From: Amycolatopsis pithecellobii
GTDB taxonomy: Bacteria; Actinomycetota; Actinomycetes; Mycobacteriales; Pseudonocardiaceae
Assembly: GCF_009707865.1 (NCBI RefSeq)
Contig: NZ_WMBA01000016.1
Location: forward strand, 54,702 to 118,701
Length of the DNA: 64,000 nucleotides
Reading direction: 5' to 3'
Shown here: piece after piece, positions 1-8,401 of the stretch
Layout of the letters: each line of letters opens with the position of its first letter
Position numbering within the stretch: position 1 is the first letter of the stretch
Program-made: the position numbers and the translations under genes
The notes under the pieces: model-generated
What the model saw: the letters and a program-made list of their open reading frames with translations, nothing else
The model's database searches: none
Told to the model about the DNA's origin: nothing

Positions 1-162
1 AAGGCGTTGACGAACCGGGCGGCGTGCGCCGGTGCCGGAGTGACGGTGGAGCCGCCGAGATACTGGGCCGTCCGTTACCAATCCGACGGCAGCCACGGCG
101 GAAACGGCTTTCTACAAGCAGATCGGCTGCGGATCGTGTCCGCCTACTTTCAGTCGGATTGA
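1..162 (+). CDS. possible 3' end of a gene cut by the window edge
   Basis: Frame 1 is open from the first base to a TGA at 160-162 and gives a 53-residue tail ending in ...LRIVSAYFQSD. I do not recognise a family. The tail would overlap by 13 bases the convergent end of the DUF6292-like remnant on the other strand. It could equally be chance openness in high-GC DNA, so confidence is low. Confidence 0.22.
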   Translation, partial: KALTNRAACAGAGVTVEPPRYWAVRYQSDGSHGGNGFLQADRLRIVSAYFQSD

Positions 163-428
163 TAACGCAGGACGATGAGATCCTCGCCCGAGTGGGTTTC
201 GATCGCGGCGGCCCAGCCGTGCCGTTCGTCCCAGAGCAGCGCGACATCACGGTCGGGGTAGTGCGGAAGCCGGCCGTCGAGTGCGACGTAGGCCGAGACC
301 GGGCTGTCGTGGTCGACCGTGCACGACTCGAGGCCGATCCCGAGCGCATCGGTGACCTTACGCAGGATATCCGCGCAAAGCGGTGAACACCGGATGCTGA
401 TGGGTTGTCTGCGCGTCCAGTGATGCCG
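150..428 (-). pseudogene. DUF6292-family remnant lacking a start
   Basis: The minus strand is open from an upstream stop at 429-431 to a TGA at 150-152. Its C-terminal two thirds reads as the DUF6292 core common in actinomycetes: ...YVALDGRLPHYP, DVALLWDERHGWAAAIETH and SGEDLIVLRY. No ATG or GTG lies in this frame and the usual N-terminal segment is absent, so the gene has lost its 5' end or is frameshifted near 400. A CTG at codon 22 of the frame is the only conceivable weak start. Family function is unknown. I read it as a decayed copy; a very short functional protein is possible. Confidence 0.55.
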
Positions 429-499
429 TCACGGGGAAGTGACCTTTCTGTGCGGCGTCCGGGTGGGACCCCGGCGCGGGCTCCCACCCGGACAGGTTG

Positions 500-940
500 T
501 CAGCCTTGGAGTTCCCGGCGATCTTCGCGGGCACCGCTGATCTCGATGCGACGCGGCTTGGCGCGCTCGGCGACCGGGATGCGGATGGTCAGCACGCCGG
601 CCTCGTAGCCGGCCGCGATGTGTTCGGTGTCCAGGGAATCGCCGAGGAAGAGCTGGCGGGAGAACACGCCGAGCCGGCGTTCGGAGATCTGCATCTGCGC
701 ATCGTCGGGATGCAGCGGGCGCCGCTCGGCGCGGACGGTGAGCACGTTGCGCTCGATGTCCAGTTCGATCGCGTCGGGGTTGACGCCGGGCAGGTCGAAG
801 GAGACGACGAACTCGTCCCCGCTGCGGTAGGCGTCCATCGGCATCGTGGCCGGTGCCGACCAGGTCCCGGGATTGGCTGAGCCCATTGCCTGCCAAGCGA
901 ACCGGTCGAGTTCACGGAATGGGTCGGTGCGCATCAACAT
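500..940 (-). CDS. Hsp20/alpha-crystallin small heat shock protein
   Basis: A 146-residue small heat shock protein. The alpha-crystallin domain spans about residues 33-135 and shows [12 protein letters not shown], the [11 protein letters not shown] strand and the closing [11 protein letters not shown] strand with the typical I-x-I/V anchor. Small heat shock proteins are ATP-independent cytosolic holdases that bind unfolding proteins. The ATG at 938-940 is chosen because AGGAGG stands 9 bases upstream; a second ATG two codons in is possible. It is divergent from the HSP18-type regulator gene, with tandem operator-like repeats between them, so it is probably repressed by that neighbour. The length is normal for the family. 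Confidence 0.93.
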   Translation of the reverse strand: MLMRTDPFRELDRFAWQAMGSANPGTWSAPATMPMDAYRSGDEFVVSFDLPGVNPDAIELDIERNVLTVRAERRPLHPDDAQMQISERRLGVFSRQLFLGDSLDTEHIAAGYEAGVLTIRIPVAERAKPRRIEISGAREDRRELQG

Positions 941-1003
941 CGGAAATCCACCTCCTGGTTCTTGGACAACGGTGTGGTGTCAATACGCACTACTGTTTTA
1001 ACA

Positions 1004-1049
1004 TGTCGTCCAGAGGATGACAAGTCAGGTGTCGTCGAAAGGATGACAA
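1004..1049. promoter_or_regulatory. tandem operator between hsp20 and its regulator
   Basis: Two 20-bp direct repeats, TGTCGTCCAGAGGATGACAA (1004-1023) and TGTCGTCGAAAGGATGACAA (1030-1049), are 26 bp apart start to start. Each is itself an imperfect inverted repeat (TGTCGTCC / GGATGACA in the first). The second copy contains the AAAGGA ribosome binding site of the regulator and ends one base before its GTG, so a bound protein would block that gene directly and the divergent hsp20 promoter too. The sequence differs from the HspR HAIR consensus. Confidence 0.7.
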
Positions 1050-1050
1050 T

Positions 1051-1653
1051 GTGAGCGGGGATCCGGTCGATGCACTCGAAGGGATCTGTGCGGCGGTCGC
1101 CGCGGGAAGGGCGGGCACCGCGGACCGCGAGCAGCTGCTGGCGGCGCTGAGCGCGTTGCGGTTGCTGCGTGAGGAGATCGCGACCTGGGAGCCGGCGCTG
1201 GTCACCGCGGCGCGTGCCGCCGGGGTCAGCTGGAGTGCGCTCGCCCCGGCGCTCGGGGTCGCCAGCAGGCAGGCTGCCGAGCGCCGCTACCTGCGGCTCC
1301 AGCCATCGGGCACCGGGGAGACGACAGGGGAGGGGCGGGTGCAGGCCGAGCGTGACCGCAGGGCCGGTGACCGCGCGGTGGCCGCTTGGGCGCGCCGCAA
1401 CTCGGCGGCGCTGCGCGGGCTGGCCGGGCAGGTCAGCGGGCTCGACGGTCTGGACCCGGTCGCGCAGGAAACCGCCGATCAGATCGGCGCCGCCCTCGGG
1501 GACGACGACGTGACGACCCTGCTGCCACGTCTCGCCGCCGCGCGGCTGCACCTGGCCGACGAGCACCCCCGGCTGGCCGGCCAGGTGGAGGCGCTCACCG
1601 AACAGGCCGACCGGCTTCGCCGCGACGCCGCGGATCGCCGGGGTCGCGGCTGA
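1051..1653 (+). CDS. HSP18-type transcriptional regulator
   Basis: A 200-residue mainly helical protein rich in Ala and Arg. Residues about 55-80 hold an HTH-like segment (AAGVSWSALAPALGVASRQAAERRYLRL), and the C-terminal half is amphipathic helix. Proteins of this type are regularly encoded divergently from Hsp20 genes in actinomycetes and are annotated as HSP18 transcriptional regulators. The GTG at 1051 is chosen because AAAGGA lies 7 bases upstream. Autoregulation is likely because its ribosome binding site sits inside the second operator copy. The fold is inferred; a direct role in heat shock is suggested only by the neighbour. Confidence 0.75.
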   Translation: MSGDPVDALEGICAAVAAGRAGTADREQLLAALSALRLLREEIATWEPALVTAARAAGVSWSALAPALGVASRQAAERRYLRLQPSGTGETTGEGRVQAERDRRAGDRAVAAWARRNSAALRGLAGQVSGLDGLDPVAQETADQIGAALGDDDVTTLLPRLAAARLHLADEHPRLAGQVEALTEQADRLRRDAADRRGRG

Positions 1654-1840
1654 TCGCGAGTGTCGCATGTGGACGCGCAGCTGACCGATCCGGTGACCGG
1701 CGTCCGCCGTCCGCAACCGAGGGCCTACGAACTGTTCCAGCGAGGAACCGGTGGAGATCGCGCCGGTACTGCGCCGGGATATTCCGGGCCCGGCTTGGCC
1801 GGAATGATTCGTCCTTAGTGGACAGGTCTTTTTCCGGCGG

Positions 1841-1875
1841 GTGACTATCGGGCATATTCTTTATCCGATAGTCAC
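1841..1875. repeat. perfect 11-bp inverted repeat
   Basis: GTGACTATCGG (1841-1851) is followed after 13 AT-rich bases by its exact complement CCGATAGTCAC (1865-1875). No T-run follows, and the loop contains a TATTCTTTAT stretch that could be a -10 region, so an operator over a promoter for the gene at 2028 is as likely as a terminator. The rest of the 374-base gap between 1654 and 2027 shows nothing I recognise. Confidence 0.5.
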
Positions 1876-2027
1876 TGGTTTTTCGGCCAGTGTCCCTGTC
1901 CGCAAAGGGCAACGAGGTGCTGCCCCAACGGGACAATGGGTCACGGCTCAGTATGCTGACCGGCGTGCGGCACGCCTTTCTCGTTCGTACCGCTCCCATG
2001 TTCGATTGAGTAGAAGAGGAAGCTGCC

Positions 2028-3185
2028 ATGAAATTCGGTTTGTCCGCGAAGTGTGCCGCGATCGCGTGCGCCGTCGCGGTGCTCGTTTCCGCTTGTGGCG
2101 GCAAGGCCGACACCCAGACGCAGGCCGCGGGCGCCGGGGCGGCTCCCGCCGGCGGTGTCGCCCAGGCGCAGCTGGACAAACTGACCTCGGCCGACAACGT
2201 GCCCGGCGTCGAGGCGCTGTTCCGCGACAAGGGCCAGGATCGCACCTCGGCCAGCGGTGTGGCGAACCTCCAGACCAAGGCGCCGATGCAGGCCGGCGGC
2301 AGGATCCGCGCCGGCAGCATCACCAAGTCCTTTGTGGCCACCGTGACTTTGCAGCTGGAGGCGGAAGGCAAGGTCGAACTCGACGCGCCGATCGACAAGT
2401 ACCTGCCGGGTCTGATCAACGGAAACGGCAACGACGGTACGAAGATCACCGTCCGCCAGTTGTTGCAGCACACCAGCGGTTTGCCGAACTACCTCGGCAA
2501 GCTGATGACTCTCGACCCGGAGGCCTTGCGCAACCAGGGCGCGGACCCGGCCGATCTGGTCAAGACCGCGGTGCAGCAACCCCCGCTGTTCGCGCCCGGC
2601 ACCGGCTGGACGTACTCGAACACCAACTACATCGTGATCGGCATGCTCGTCGAAAAGGTCACCGGTGACACGCTCTCGCACCAGATCGACGCGCGGATCG
2701 TGCGCCCGTTGAAGCTGGCGAACACCTACCTGCCGTTGCGCGGCGACACGAAGCTGCCCGAACCGCACGCCGTCGGCTACGTTCCCGCGAAGAACGGCGT
2801 GATCGATTTCAGTGACTACGACTCGACCATGGCGTGGGCCGCGGGCGGGCTCGTTTCCACCACGAAGGACGTCGCCTCGTTCTACGAGGCCCTGCTGGGC
2901 GGCCGGATCCTGCCGCCGGCGCAGTTGAAGGAAATGAAGACCGCCGTGCCCGCGCCGAGTCTCGGGGTGGCGAACGGTTCCTACGGGCTCGGCCTGTTCA
3001 ACGTGCCGCTGCCGTGCGGTGGCGAGTACTGGGGGCACGAAGGTTCCACGTTCGGCTTCATGTCGATGGCGGGCCAGGGCACGGACGGCCGGATCGCGGT
3101 CATCTCGGCGAACGCCTACCCGGTGGCCCCGAAAGCCACGGCCGACATCATGTCCACCTTCGCGGATGCCTTGTGCAGTAAGTAA
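2028..3185 (+). CDS. secreted beta-lactamase-fold serine hydrolase (lipoprotein)
   Basis: A 385-residue class C beta-lactamase / D-alanyl-D-alanine carboxypeptidase family protein. The N-terminus is a lipoprotein signal with lipobox LVSAC (Cys23). Catalytic motifs are visible in order: SITK (Ser97, Lys100), YSN (about 196-198), and HEG near residue 340 in place of the KTG box. The family acylates the Ser97-type serine and hydrolyses peptides, beta-lactams or esters; the true substrate cannot be read from sequence. It should act outside the membrane. The ATG at 2028 follows AGAGGAAG. It appears monocistronic with a strong terminator just downstream. Confidence 0.88.
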   Translation: MKFGLSAKCAAIACAVAVLVSACGGKADTQTQAAGAGAAPAGGVAQAQLDKLTSADNVPGVEALFRDKGQDRTSASGVANLQTKAPMQAGGRIRAGSITKSFVATVTLQLEAEGKVELDAPIDKYLPGLINGNGNDGTKITVRQLLQHTSGLPNYLGKLMTLDPEALRNQGADPADLVKTAVQQPPLFAPGTGWTYSNTNYIVIGMLVEKVTGDTLSHQIDARIVRPLKLANTYLPLRGDTKLPEPHAVGYVPAKNGVIDFSDYDSTMAWAAGGLVSTTKDVASFYEALLGGRILPPAQLKEMKTAVPAPSLGVANGSYGLGLFNVPLPCGGEYWGHEGSTFGFMSMAGQGTDGRIAVISANAYPVAPKATADIMSTFADALCSK

Positions 3186-3198
3186 AAACGCTCGCTCC

Positions 3199-3241
3199 GG
3201 CAGCCGCCTCGTCCACGACGAACGAGGCGGCTGCCTGTTTT
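3199..3241 (+). terminator. rho-independent terminator
   Basis: Perfect 14-bp stem GGCAGCCGCCTCGT / ACGAGGCGGCTGCC with a 9-base loop, followed by TGTTTT, 14 bases after the stop of the serine hydrolase gene. Confidence 0.85.
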
Positions 3242-3278
3242 CCCGGGCCGGTGACTCCGGACGCTGCGTCGCCCCGAA

Positions 3279-3313
3279 GATTGCTTTACAATCGGCTACA
3301 TTGTCAAGCAATC
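3279..3313. promoter_or_regulatory. GntR-type palindromic operator
   Basis: GATTGCTTTACAAT (3279-3292) and ATTGTCAAGCAATC (3300-3313) form an inverted repeat with 13 of 14 matching pairs and a 7-base centre. It lies 20 bases before the start codon of the GntR gene, with TACAAT and TACATT candidates for a -10 box inside it, so autorepression is the natural reading. Confidence 0.65.
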
Positions 3314-3333
3314 GCCCGGAGGATGGTGACGCG

Positions 3334-3960
3334 ATGGTCGCAGAGCAACACGCGAGCGTGCTGCCCGAGACGATCTACGAGCACCTGCGGTCGAGCATCA
3401 TCGGGCAGGAGGTCGCGCCCGGCTCGGCGGTGACCGAGTCCACTGTCGCCGCGCGGTTCGGGGTCGCGCGCCAGACCGCGAAGGTCGCGATCGAGCGGCT
3501 CGTCGCCGAGGGGTTGCTGCGCCGCGAGAAGCACAAGGCCGCGCGCGTGCCCGAGCTCACCGCGGCCGAGATCGCCGATCTCTACGAGAGCCGCGTGGTC
3601 GTCGAGTCCGCCGCGGTCGCACGGCTCAAGGGCATCCCCGCCGCCGCGCTCGCCGCCCATCGCGCCCTGATCGAGGCCGGCGCCGACTACGCCCACCAGG
3701 ACATCGCATTCCACCGCGCGCTCGTCGCCGGTCAATCCAGCTCGCGGCTCGCCCGCATGCACGCGCTCATCATGGGCGAGGTCGAGCTCTGCATCGGCCA
3801 GGTGCAGGCCGCTCACCTGCTCAGCGCCAACGACGTCGCGGAACAGCACCAGGGCATCCTCGACGCTATTCTCGCCGGCGATTCCGATCGCGCGGCCCGT
3901 CTCACGTCCGAGCACATCGCGGTCAGCCGCGACCGCCTGCTCGCGCACATCGACTCCTGA
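3334..3960 (+). CDS. GntR-family (FCD-type) transcriptional regulator
   Basis: A 208-residue regulator. A winged HTH fills about residues 12-72 ([21 protein letters not shown], then [20 protein letters not shown]), followed by an FCD-like all-helical ligand domain with acidic and histidine residues ([26 protein letters not shown]). FCD domains commonly bind organic acids, sometimes through a metal. The ATG at 3334 is selected because GGAGG is 11 bases upstream; an in-frame ORF extends further upstream into the preceding terminator and is not credible. It is transcribed in the same direction as the hydroxyacid oxidase 20 bases downstream, suggesting it controls that gene and itself through the palindrome at 3279-3313. 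Confidence 0.88.
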   Translation: MVAEQHASVLPETIYEHLRSSIIGQEVAPGSAVTESTVAARFGVARQTAKVAIERLVAEGLLRREKHKAARVPELTAAEIADLYESRVVVESAAVARLKGIPAAALAAHRALIEAGADYAHQDIAFHRALVAGQSSSRLARMHALIMGEVELCIGQVQAAHLLSANDVAEQHQGILDAILAGDSDRAARLTSEHIAVSRDRLLAHIDS

Positions 3961-3980
3961 ATCCCACCGAAAGGCACATC

Positions 3981-5222
3981 ATGGTGACCCGTCAGGTTCC
4001 GAAGCCGAGCGAACTGCTCGAGCTGATGAAGTTCAAGAAGCCGGAGTTCAACGCCAAGAAGCGCCGGCTGGCTGCCGCGCTCACGATCAACGACCTCCGC
4101 ACGATCGCGAAGCGCCGCACCCCCAAGGCCGCCTTCGACTACACGGACGGCTCCGCCGAGGACGAGATTTCGCTGGACCGCGCCCGCCAGGCGTTCCTCG
4201 ATGTCGAGTTCAGCCCCTCGATCCTGCGCGGACTGCCCGACACGGTCGACACGTCGACGGAGATCTTCGGTGGCCCGTCGGCCCTGCCGTTCGCGATCGC
4301 GCCGACCGGCTTCACCCGGCTGATGCACACCGAAGGCGAGATCGCCGGCGCGTCGGCCGCGGCTGCGGCGGGCATCCCGTTCACGCTCTCCACACTGGGC
4401 ACGACGTCGATCGAGAGCGTCAAGGAGGCCAACCCGAACGGCCGCAACTGGTTCCAGCTCTACGTCATGCGCGAGCGGGAGATCTCCTACGACCTCACGA
4501 AGCGCGCCGCCAAGGCCGGCTTCGACACGTTGTTTTTCACGGTCGACACGCCCGTCGCGGGTGCGCGCCTGCGCGACAAGCGCAACGGCTTCTCGATCCC
4601 GCCGCAGCTGACCGCCGGCACGATCGTCAACGCCATCCCGCGGCCATGGTGGTGGTGGGACTTCCTGACCACGCCGAAGCTCGAGTTCGCATCGCTGAGC
4701 TCGACCGGCGGCACGGTCGGCGAGCTGCTCAACGCCGCCATGGACCCGACGATCTCGTTCGACGACCTCGCGGTCGTGCGGGACCTGTTCCCGGGAAAGA
4801 TCGTCATCAAGGGGGTGCAGAACATCGCCGACGCGAAGAAGCTCGTTGACCTCGGCGTCGACGGCATCGTGCTCTCGAACCACGGCGGCCGCCAGCTCGA
4901 CCGCGCGCCGGTGCCGTTCCACCTTTTGCCGGAGGTGGTGCGTGAGGTCGGCAAGGACACGGAGATCGCGATCGACACCGGCATCATGTCGGGTGCGGAC
5001 ATCGTCGCCTCGATCGCCCTCGGTGCGAAGTTCACGCTCGTGGGCCGGGCCTACCTCTACGGGCTCATGGCGGGCGGGCGCGAGGGCGTCGATCGCATGA
5101 TCTTCATCCTGCGTGACCAGATCGAACGCACGATGAAGCTGCTCGGCGTCGCGACCATCGAGGAGCTCGCGCCGCAGCACGTGACGCAGTTGCAGAGGCT
5201 GGTCCCGCGGGCGAAGCCCTAG
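3981..5222 (+). CDS. FMN-dependent alpha-hydroxyacid dehydrogenase/oxidase (LldD family)
   Basis: A 413-residue TIM-barrel flavoenzyme that oxidises an L-2-hydroxyacid (lactate, mandelate, glycolate or similar) to the 2-oxoacid. Visible active-site elements are the Tyr in [12 protein letters not shown], Tyr in FQLYVMRE, Asp and Arg in [19 protein letters not shown], and the catalytic His-Arg in SNHGGRQLD. The FMN-phosphate loop reads DTGIMSGAD instead of the usual DGGVRxGxD, so the usual phosphate-contacting Arg is Met; as I recall this variant occurs in an actinobacterial subfamily. It lies just downstream of the GntR regulator. The acceptor (quinone, oxygen or other) is not predictable. Confidence 0.9.
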   Translation: MVTRQVPKPSELLELMKFKKPEFNAKKRRLAAALTINDLRTIAKRRTPKAAFDYTDGSAEDEISLDRARQAFLDVEFSPSILRGLPDTVDTSTEIFGGPSALPFAIAPTGFTRLMHTEGEIAGASAAAAAGIPFTLSTLGTTSIESVKEANPNGRNWFQLYVMREREISYDLTKRAAKAGFDTLFFTVDTPVAGARLRDKRNGFSIPPQLTAGTIVNAIPRPWWWWDFLTTPKLEFASLSSTGGTVGELLNAAMDPTISFDDLAVVRDLFPGKIVIKGVQNIADAKKLVDLGVDGIVLSNHGGRQLDRAPVPFHLLPEVVREVGKDTEIAIDTGIMSGADIVASIALGAKFTLVGRAYLYGLMAGGREGVDRMIFILRDQIERTMKLLGVATIEELAPQHVTQLQRLVPRAKP

Positions 5223-5275
5223 CATCGGGCTTCGACTGTTGTCGTATTGCACTCACCTTCGCACTTGTGGCAAGA

Positions 5276-5289
5276 TGCAAACGATTGCA
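5276..5289. promoter_or_regulatory. TGCAA-type operator upstream of SnoaL-like gene
   Basis: TGCAAACGATTGCA, a 14-bp near-perfect palindrome of LacI-family style, 27 bases before the ATG at 5317. The same motif recurs at 7969, 8331, 11119 and 11200. Confidence 0.6.
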
Positions 5290-5316
5290 GAACCCCGTCA
5301 GGATGTGGAGTAAGAA

Positions 5317-5808
5317 ATGTCCCAGGACGAATTCGAGGCGCTCAAGGCGCGCGTGCAGGAATTGGAGGATCGAAACGCGATCATCGACACGCTGACGCAG
5401 TATGGCCAGGCCCTCGACTACGGCGACTTCGATCGGCTGGTGGACTGCTTCACCGATGACGCGGTGCGGGAAAACAGGCGACCGGATGGCTCGGTCCATC
5501 GCTGGGAAGGCCGCGACGGCACGCTCGATTTCGCGAGCCGGCACTCGCATGCTCCTGACCTCTATCACAAGCACCTCGCGCTCAACCCGCATATCGAACT
5601 GCACGGCGACACCGCGAACGTCGTGAGTTACATGTTCCGGTTCGACGCGGGAGACGGCGAGCGGTCGTACATCTGGGGCCTGGGCCGGTATCTGGACACG
5701 ATGAAGCGAGAACCCGACGGTCGCTGGCGAATCCAGCGGCGCATTTCGGAGATCGAAGACCAATGGCCAGGCCGATTCGTGTTGACGGGATATCAGAAAG
5801 AAGCCTGA
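5317..5808 (+). CDS. SnoaL/NTF2-like domain protein
   Basis: A 163-residue cone-fold (NTF2-like, SnoaL_4 type) protein. Features are the N-terminal coiled helix (LKARVQELEDRNAIIDTLTQYGQALDYGDF), DRLVDCFTDDAV, and a C-terminal sheet with GRWRIQRRISEIEDQWPGRFV. Such proteins act as small isomerases, dehydratases, cyclases or binding subunits; the substrate is unknown. It is the first gene of a probable pair with the lactonase 24 bases downstream. ATG at 5317 follows GGAGTAAGAA. Control by the TGCAA operator is inferred from its position. Confidence 0.82.
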   Translation: MSQDEFEALKARVQELEDRNAIIDTLTQYGQALDYGDFDRLVDCFTDDAVRENRRPDGSVHRWEGRDGTLDFASRHSHAPDLYHKHLALNPHIELHGDTANVVSYMFRFDAGDGERSYIWGLGRYLDTMKREPDGRWRIQRRISEIEDQWPGRFVLTGYQKEA

Positions 5809-5832
5809 GCGCTCGTCCAGAAGGGCTTTCAA

Positions 5833-6771
5833 GTGCGTCACGAAGCAATCGAGCCCAGTTTCGAGTCGCTGCTCGACCTTGATGGTCCGATGCGGAGGCT
5901 GGGTACCGGCTATGACTTCGTCGAGGGGCCGATCTGGCACCCGACCGGGCATTATCTGCTGTTCTCCGATATTCCCGGAGATGTTCGCCGTCGATGGGAC
6001 CCGTCCGGTGTGGTCGAGGTCGCGCGCCCGGCCCGCAAGGGAAACGGCCTGACCTACGACCGGGAGCTCAACCTCCTGGTATGCGAGCACGTGACGTCCT
6101 GTGTTGCCCGATACGGCCAGGATGGCACGCGATCCGAGCTGGCAACGCATTTCGAGGGTCGCGAGCTGAACAGCCCGAACGATATTGTCGTGCGTTCCGA
6201 TGGCTCGATCTATTTCACTGACCCGCGCTACGGCCGGATGCCCGGATATGGGGTGGAGCGTGCACCCGAACTGGGCTTTCAGGGTGTCTATCGCATTCCT
6301 CCGGGTGGGGGCGATCTTCAACTGCTCGTGGACCGGACGATGTTCACCGCCCCGAATGGGCTTTGCTTTTCCCCGGACGAAAACCGGCTGTACGTCAACG
6401 ACACCGATCAGGCGAACATCCGCGTTTTCGACGTTCGAGCAGATGGCACGCTGGAAAACCCGCGCATCTTCGCCACGGGCATCTATCAAAACAACGACCT
6501 CGGGGTGCGGGACGACGATCTCGGGGTGCCCGACGGGATGAAGTGTGATGAGGGCGGGAACGTCTGGGTGACCGGCCCAGGTGGTGTGTGGGTGTTCGCC
6601 CCGGACGGACGGCATATCGGAAAAATCCGGATACCGGAAAAAGTCGCCAACCTGCATTGGGGTGGACCGGGCTGGAGGACCCTTTTCCTGACCGCGACCA
6701 CCTCGCTTTACGCCATCGACACCACAACGGGTCCCCGGAAAGAACCGTTCATGCAGACGGGCGCCGGGTGA
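5833..6771 (+). CDS. SMP-30/gluconolactonase/LRE family lactonase
   Basis: A 312-residue six-bladed beta-propeller of the SMP-30 family, calcium- or zinc-dependent lactonases that open sugar or other lactones. Conserved family signatures are FVEGPIWHP with LLFSDIPG (metal Glu), LNSPNDIVVRSDGSIYFTDPRYG (Asn and Asp metal ligands), PNGLCFSPDENRLYV and the PDGMKCDEGGNVWV segment with ligand Asp. GTG at 5833 is taken as start because AGAAGGG stands 8 bases upstream. It probably forms an operon with the SnoaL-like gene and ends at a strong bidirectional terminator. A lactone intermediate in this catabolic block is therefore likely. Confidence 0.88.
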   Translation: MRHEAIEPSFESLLDLDGPMRRLGTGYDFVEGPIWHPTGHYLLFSDIPGDVRRRWDPSGVVEVARPARKGNGLTYDRELNLLVCEHVTSCVARYGQDGTRSELATHFEGRELNSPNDIVVRSDGSIYFTDPRYGRMPGYGVERAPELGFQGVYRIPPGGGDLQLLVDRTMFTAPNGLCFSPDENRLYVNDTDQANIRVFDVRADGTLENPRIFATGIYQNNDLGVRDDDLGVPDGMKCDEGGNVWVTGPGGVWVFAPDGRHIGKIRIPEKVANLHWGGPGWRTLFLTATTSLYAIDTTTGPRKEPFMQTGAG

Positions 6772-6786
6772 GGACCGGTACCGATA

Positions 6787-6830
6787 CCGAACCGCCCCGT
6801 GACTCCTGGTGAGAGTCCGGGGCGGTTCGG
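6787..6830. terminator. bidirectional terminator between convergent genes
   Basis: CCGAACCGCCCCG (6787-6799) pairs perfectly with CGGGGCGGTTCGG (6818-6830). It lies between the lactonase gene and the convergent dehydrogenase gene, and is flanked by TTCTT on one side. Confidence 0.8.
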
Positions 6831-6847
6831 TGTACTTCTTGGGTTAC

Positions 6848-7936
6848 TTACGCCGCCGACGTTTTGCGGGTCTCGCTCGCCCATGGGTCGATCAGGGTTT
6901 TGATCCGGGTGCTGCGCCGCTCGGCCAGCGGCCGCAGGCCTTCTTCGACCAGTTCGTCGAGCGAAAGCGCCACCGGTGCGACGTCGGTCCAGCCGCCCTC
7001 GCGGGAGGCCAGCAGCCGCAACGCTTCGGGCAGGTCGAGTCCGCAGACGTGGGCGTTGGTGCCGATCAACTCCACTTCCCGCAGCGAGACGCCGCGAGCA
7101 TCGATTTCCCGGGAGCCCGGCTGTAAGCCGACCATGACCAGCCGCGCGCCGCGGGGAGCGAGGCTCAACGCCTGCTGGAATCCCGCGGCGCTGCCGGAAA
7201 CTTCGTAGATGACCGACGGAACGATGTCGTGGGCGGCCAGCACATCCTCGACGCTGCGGTCACCCCCGGCCTGCACCACGTGCGTAGCGCCCAGAGCACT
7301 GGCGATTCGCAGTCGCTCACCGTCGAGGTCGGAGACCACGACACTGCCGCAACGATCGGCAACCGCGTAGGTCAGGAACGCGCCGATACCACCGGCACCG
7401 AGGATGACCGCTGATTCGCCGGGTGCCAGGCGACCTCGCCGCATCGCATGCACCGCGATCGACATCGGTTGTGCCAACGCGGCGGTATCGGCCGTGATGC
7501 CCAGCCGGGAAGCGTCGACGCACGTCGATGCGGGCACCGCGACATACTGCGCCAGCGCCCCGTTCCGGTTCAGCCCCACCGTCGAGTAGTGCCGGCACAG
7601 ATTGGTCATCGCGCGCCGGCACCAAAAGCACTTGCCGCAGGAGATCCCCGCGCCGGACACCACAAGGGCACCCAGTTCGAATCCTTCGACGTCGGCGCCG
7701 ACATCCTCGACGACACCGGTCAGTTCGTGGCCGGGAATCATCGGGCCGATATGCCCGGAGACGGGATGAGGATGATCGATCGGGAACATATGCGGGCCCG
7801 AATCGAACTCGTGGGCGTCCGTACCGCAGATACCGACCGCGGACACCCTCAACAGCAGATCCCCGGATCCTGCTTTGGCATCCGGAACCTCCTCCACCCG
7901 CACGTCACCGCGACCGTAGAACACTGCTGCCCGCAC
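6848..7936 (-). CDS. zinc-dependent medium-chain alcohol dehydrogenase
   Basis: A 362-residue MDR-superfamily dehydrogenase. The catalytic-zinc region reads GICGTDAHEF and PGHELTGVVEDVGADVEGF; the structural-zinc lobe has Cys at ISCGKCFWC and a fourth at TNLC. The Rossmann motif is VILGAGGIGAFL followed by VVSDLDGERL, where the acidic Asp suggests NAD preference. It resembles threonine/sorbitol/butanediol dehydrogenase branches; the substrate is unknown. It faces the lactonase gene and diverges from the M24 gene across a 465-base gap with TGCAA operators, one of them 32 bases before its ATG. Confidence 0.88.
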   Translation of the reverse strand: MRAAVFYGRGDVRVEEVPDAKAGSGDLLLRVSAVGICGTDAHEFDSGPHMFPIDHPHPVSGHIGPMIPGHELTGVVEDVGADVEGFELGALVVSGAGISCGKCFWCRRAMTNLCRHYSTVGLNRNGALAQYVAVPASTCVDASRLGITADTAALAQPMSIAVHAMRRGRLAPGESAVILGAGGIGAFLTYAVADRCGSVVVSDLDGERLRIASALGATHVVQAGGDRSVEDVLAAHDIVPSVIYEVSGSAAGFQQALSLAPRGARLVMVGLQPGSREIDARGVSLREVELIGTNAHVCGLDLPEALRLLASREGGWTDVAPVALSLDELVEEGLRPLAERRSTRIKTLIDPWASETRKTSAA

Positions 7937-7968
7937 GATTGCCTACCTTTCACTACTCGACTGGTTGT

Positions 7969-7982
7969 GCAATCGATTGCAT
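7969..7982. promoter_or_regulatory. perfect TGCAA palindrome upstream of the dehydrogenase
   Basis: TGCAATCGATTGCA, a perfect 14-bp palindrome located 32 bases before the start of the dehydrogenase gene. A weaker copy, TGCAAACATTCGCA, lies at 8049-8062. Confidence 0.65.
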
Positions 7983-8330
7983 CAGCAGCTTATGGCGGTG
8001 TTCTTAGTTGTGTCAAGCATTCGTGGCTGAGCAAGAGCGGGGAGTCGCTGCAAACATTCGCAGCCGTGTACGCCACGCGGTAGTCACGGGCTCCGCTCGC
8101 TGACGAGTCGCGGCATTCACCAGGCGACGACGATCCGGGCGCGGCGCCGTCGCCACGTGCACGCCCGCCCGGACAGCCGCATCGTTCCGCGCCGCGTTGG
8201 TGGCGGATTGAGGAAACCCGTTTCTGGCGCCGGGTCTGCGGGGCCTGGGTGAGGCCGGATTGCGCTTTCTCCGTCGCCGGCCACCGCGATGCCTCCTCGC
8301 CGGCCATCTCACATCCCGATTGGCCACTGT

Positions 8331-8344
8331 TGCAAACGTTTGCA
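8331..8344. promoter_or_regulatory. perfect TGCAA palindrome upstream of the M24 gene
   Basis: TGCAAACGTTTGCA, a perfect 14-bp palindrome 57 bases before the start of the M24 gene. The rest of the 465-base divergent gap (7937-8401), including 8063-8330, shows no gene I can support. Confidence 0.65.
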
Positions 8345-8401
8345 CTACCTTGGTAGCGTCCGGAAAGGTCCGGTCTGACGTCAAGGGAGAGACGGCTCAT
8401 C

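Noticed and set aside
24..386. 120-codon plus-strand frame at the window start
   Set aside because: It is antisense to the recognisable DUF6292-like segment and shows no family features.
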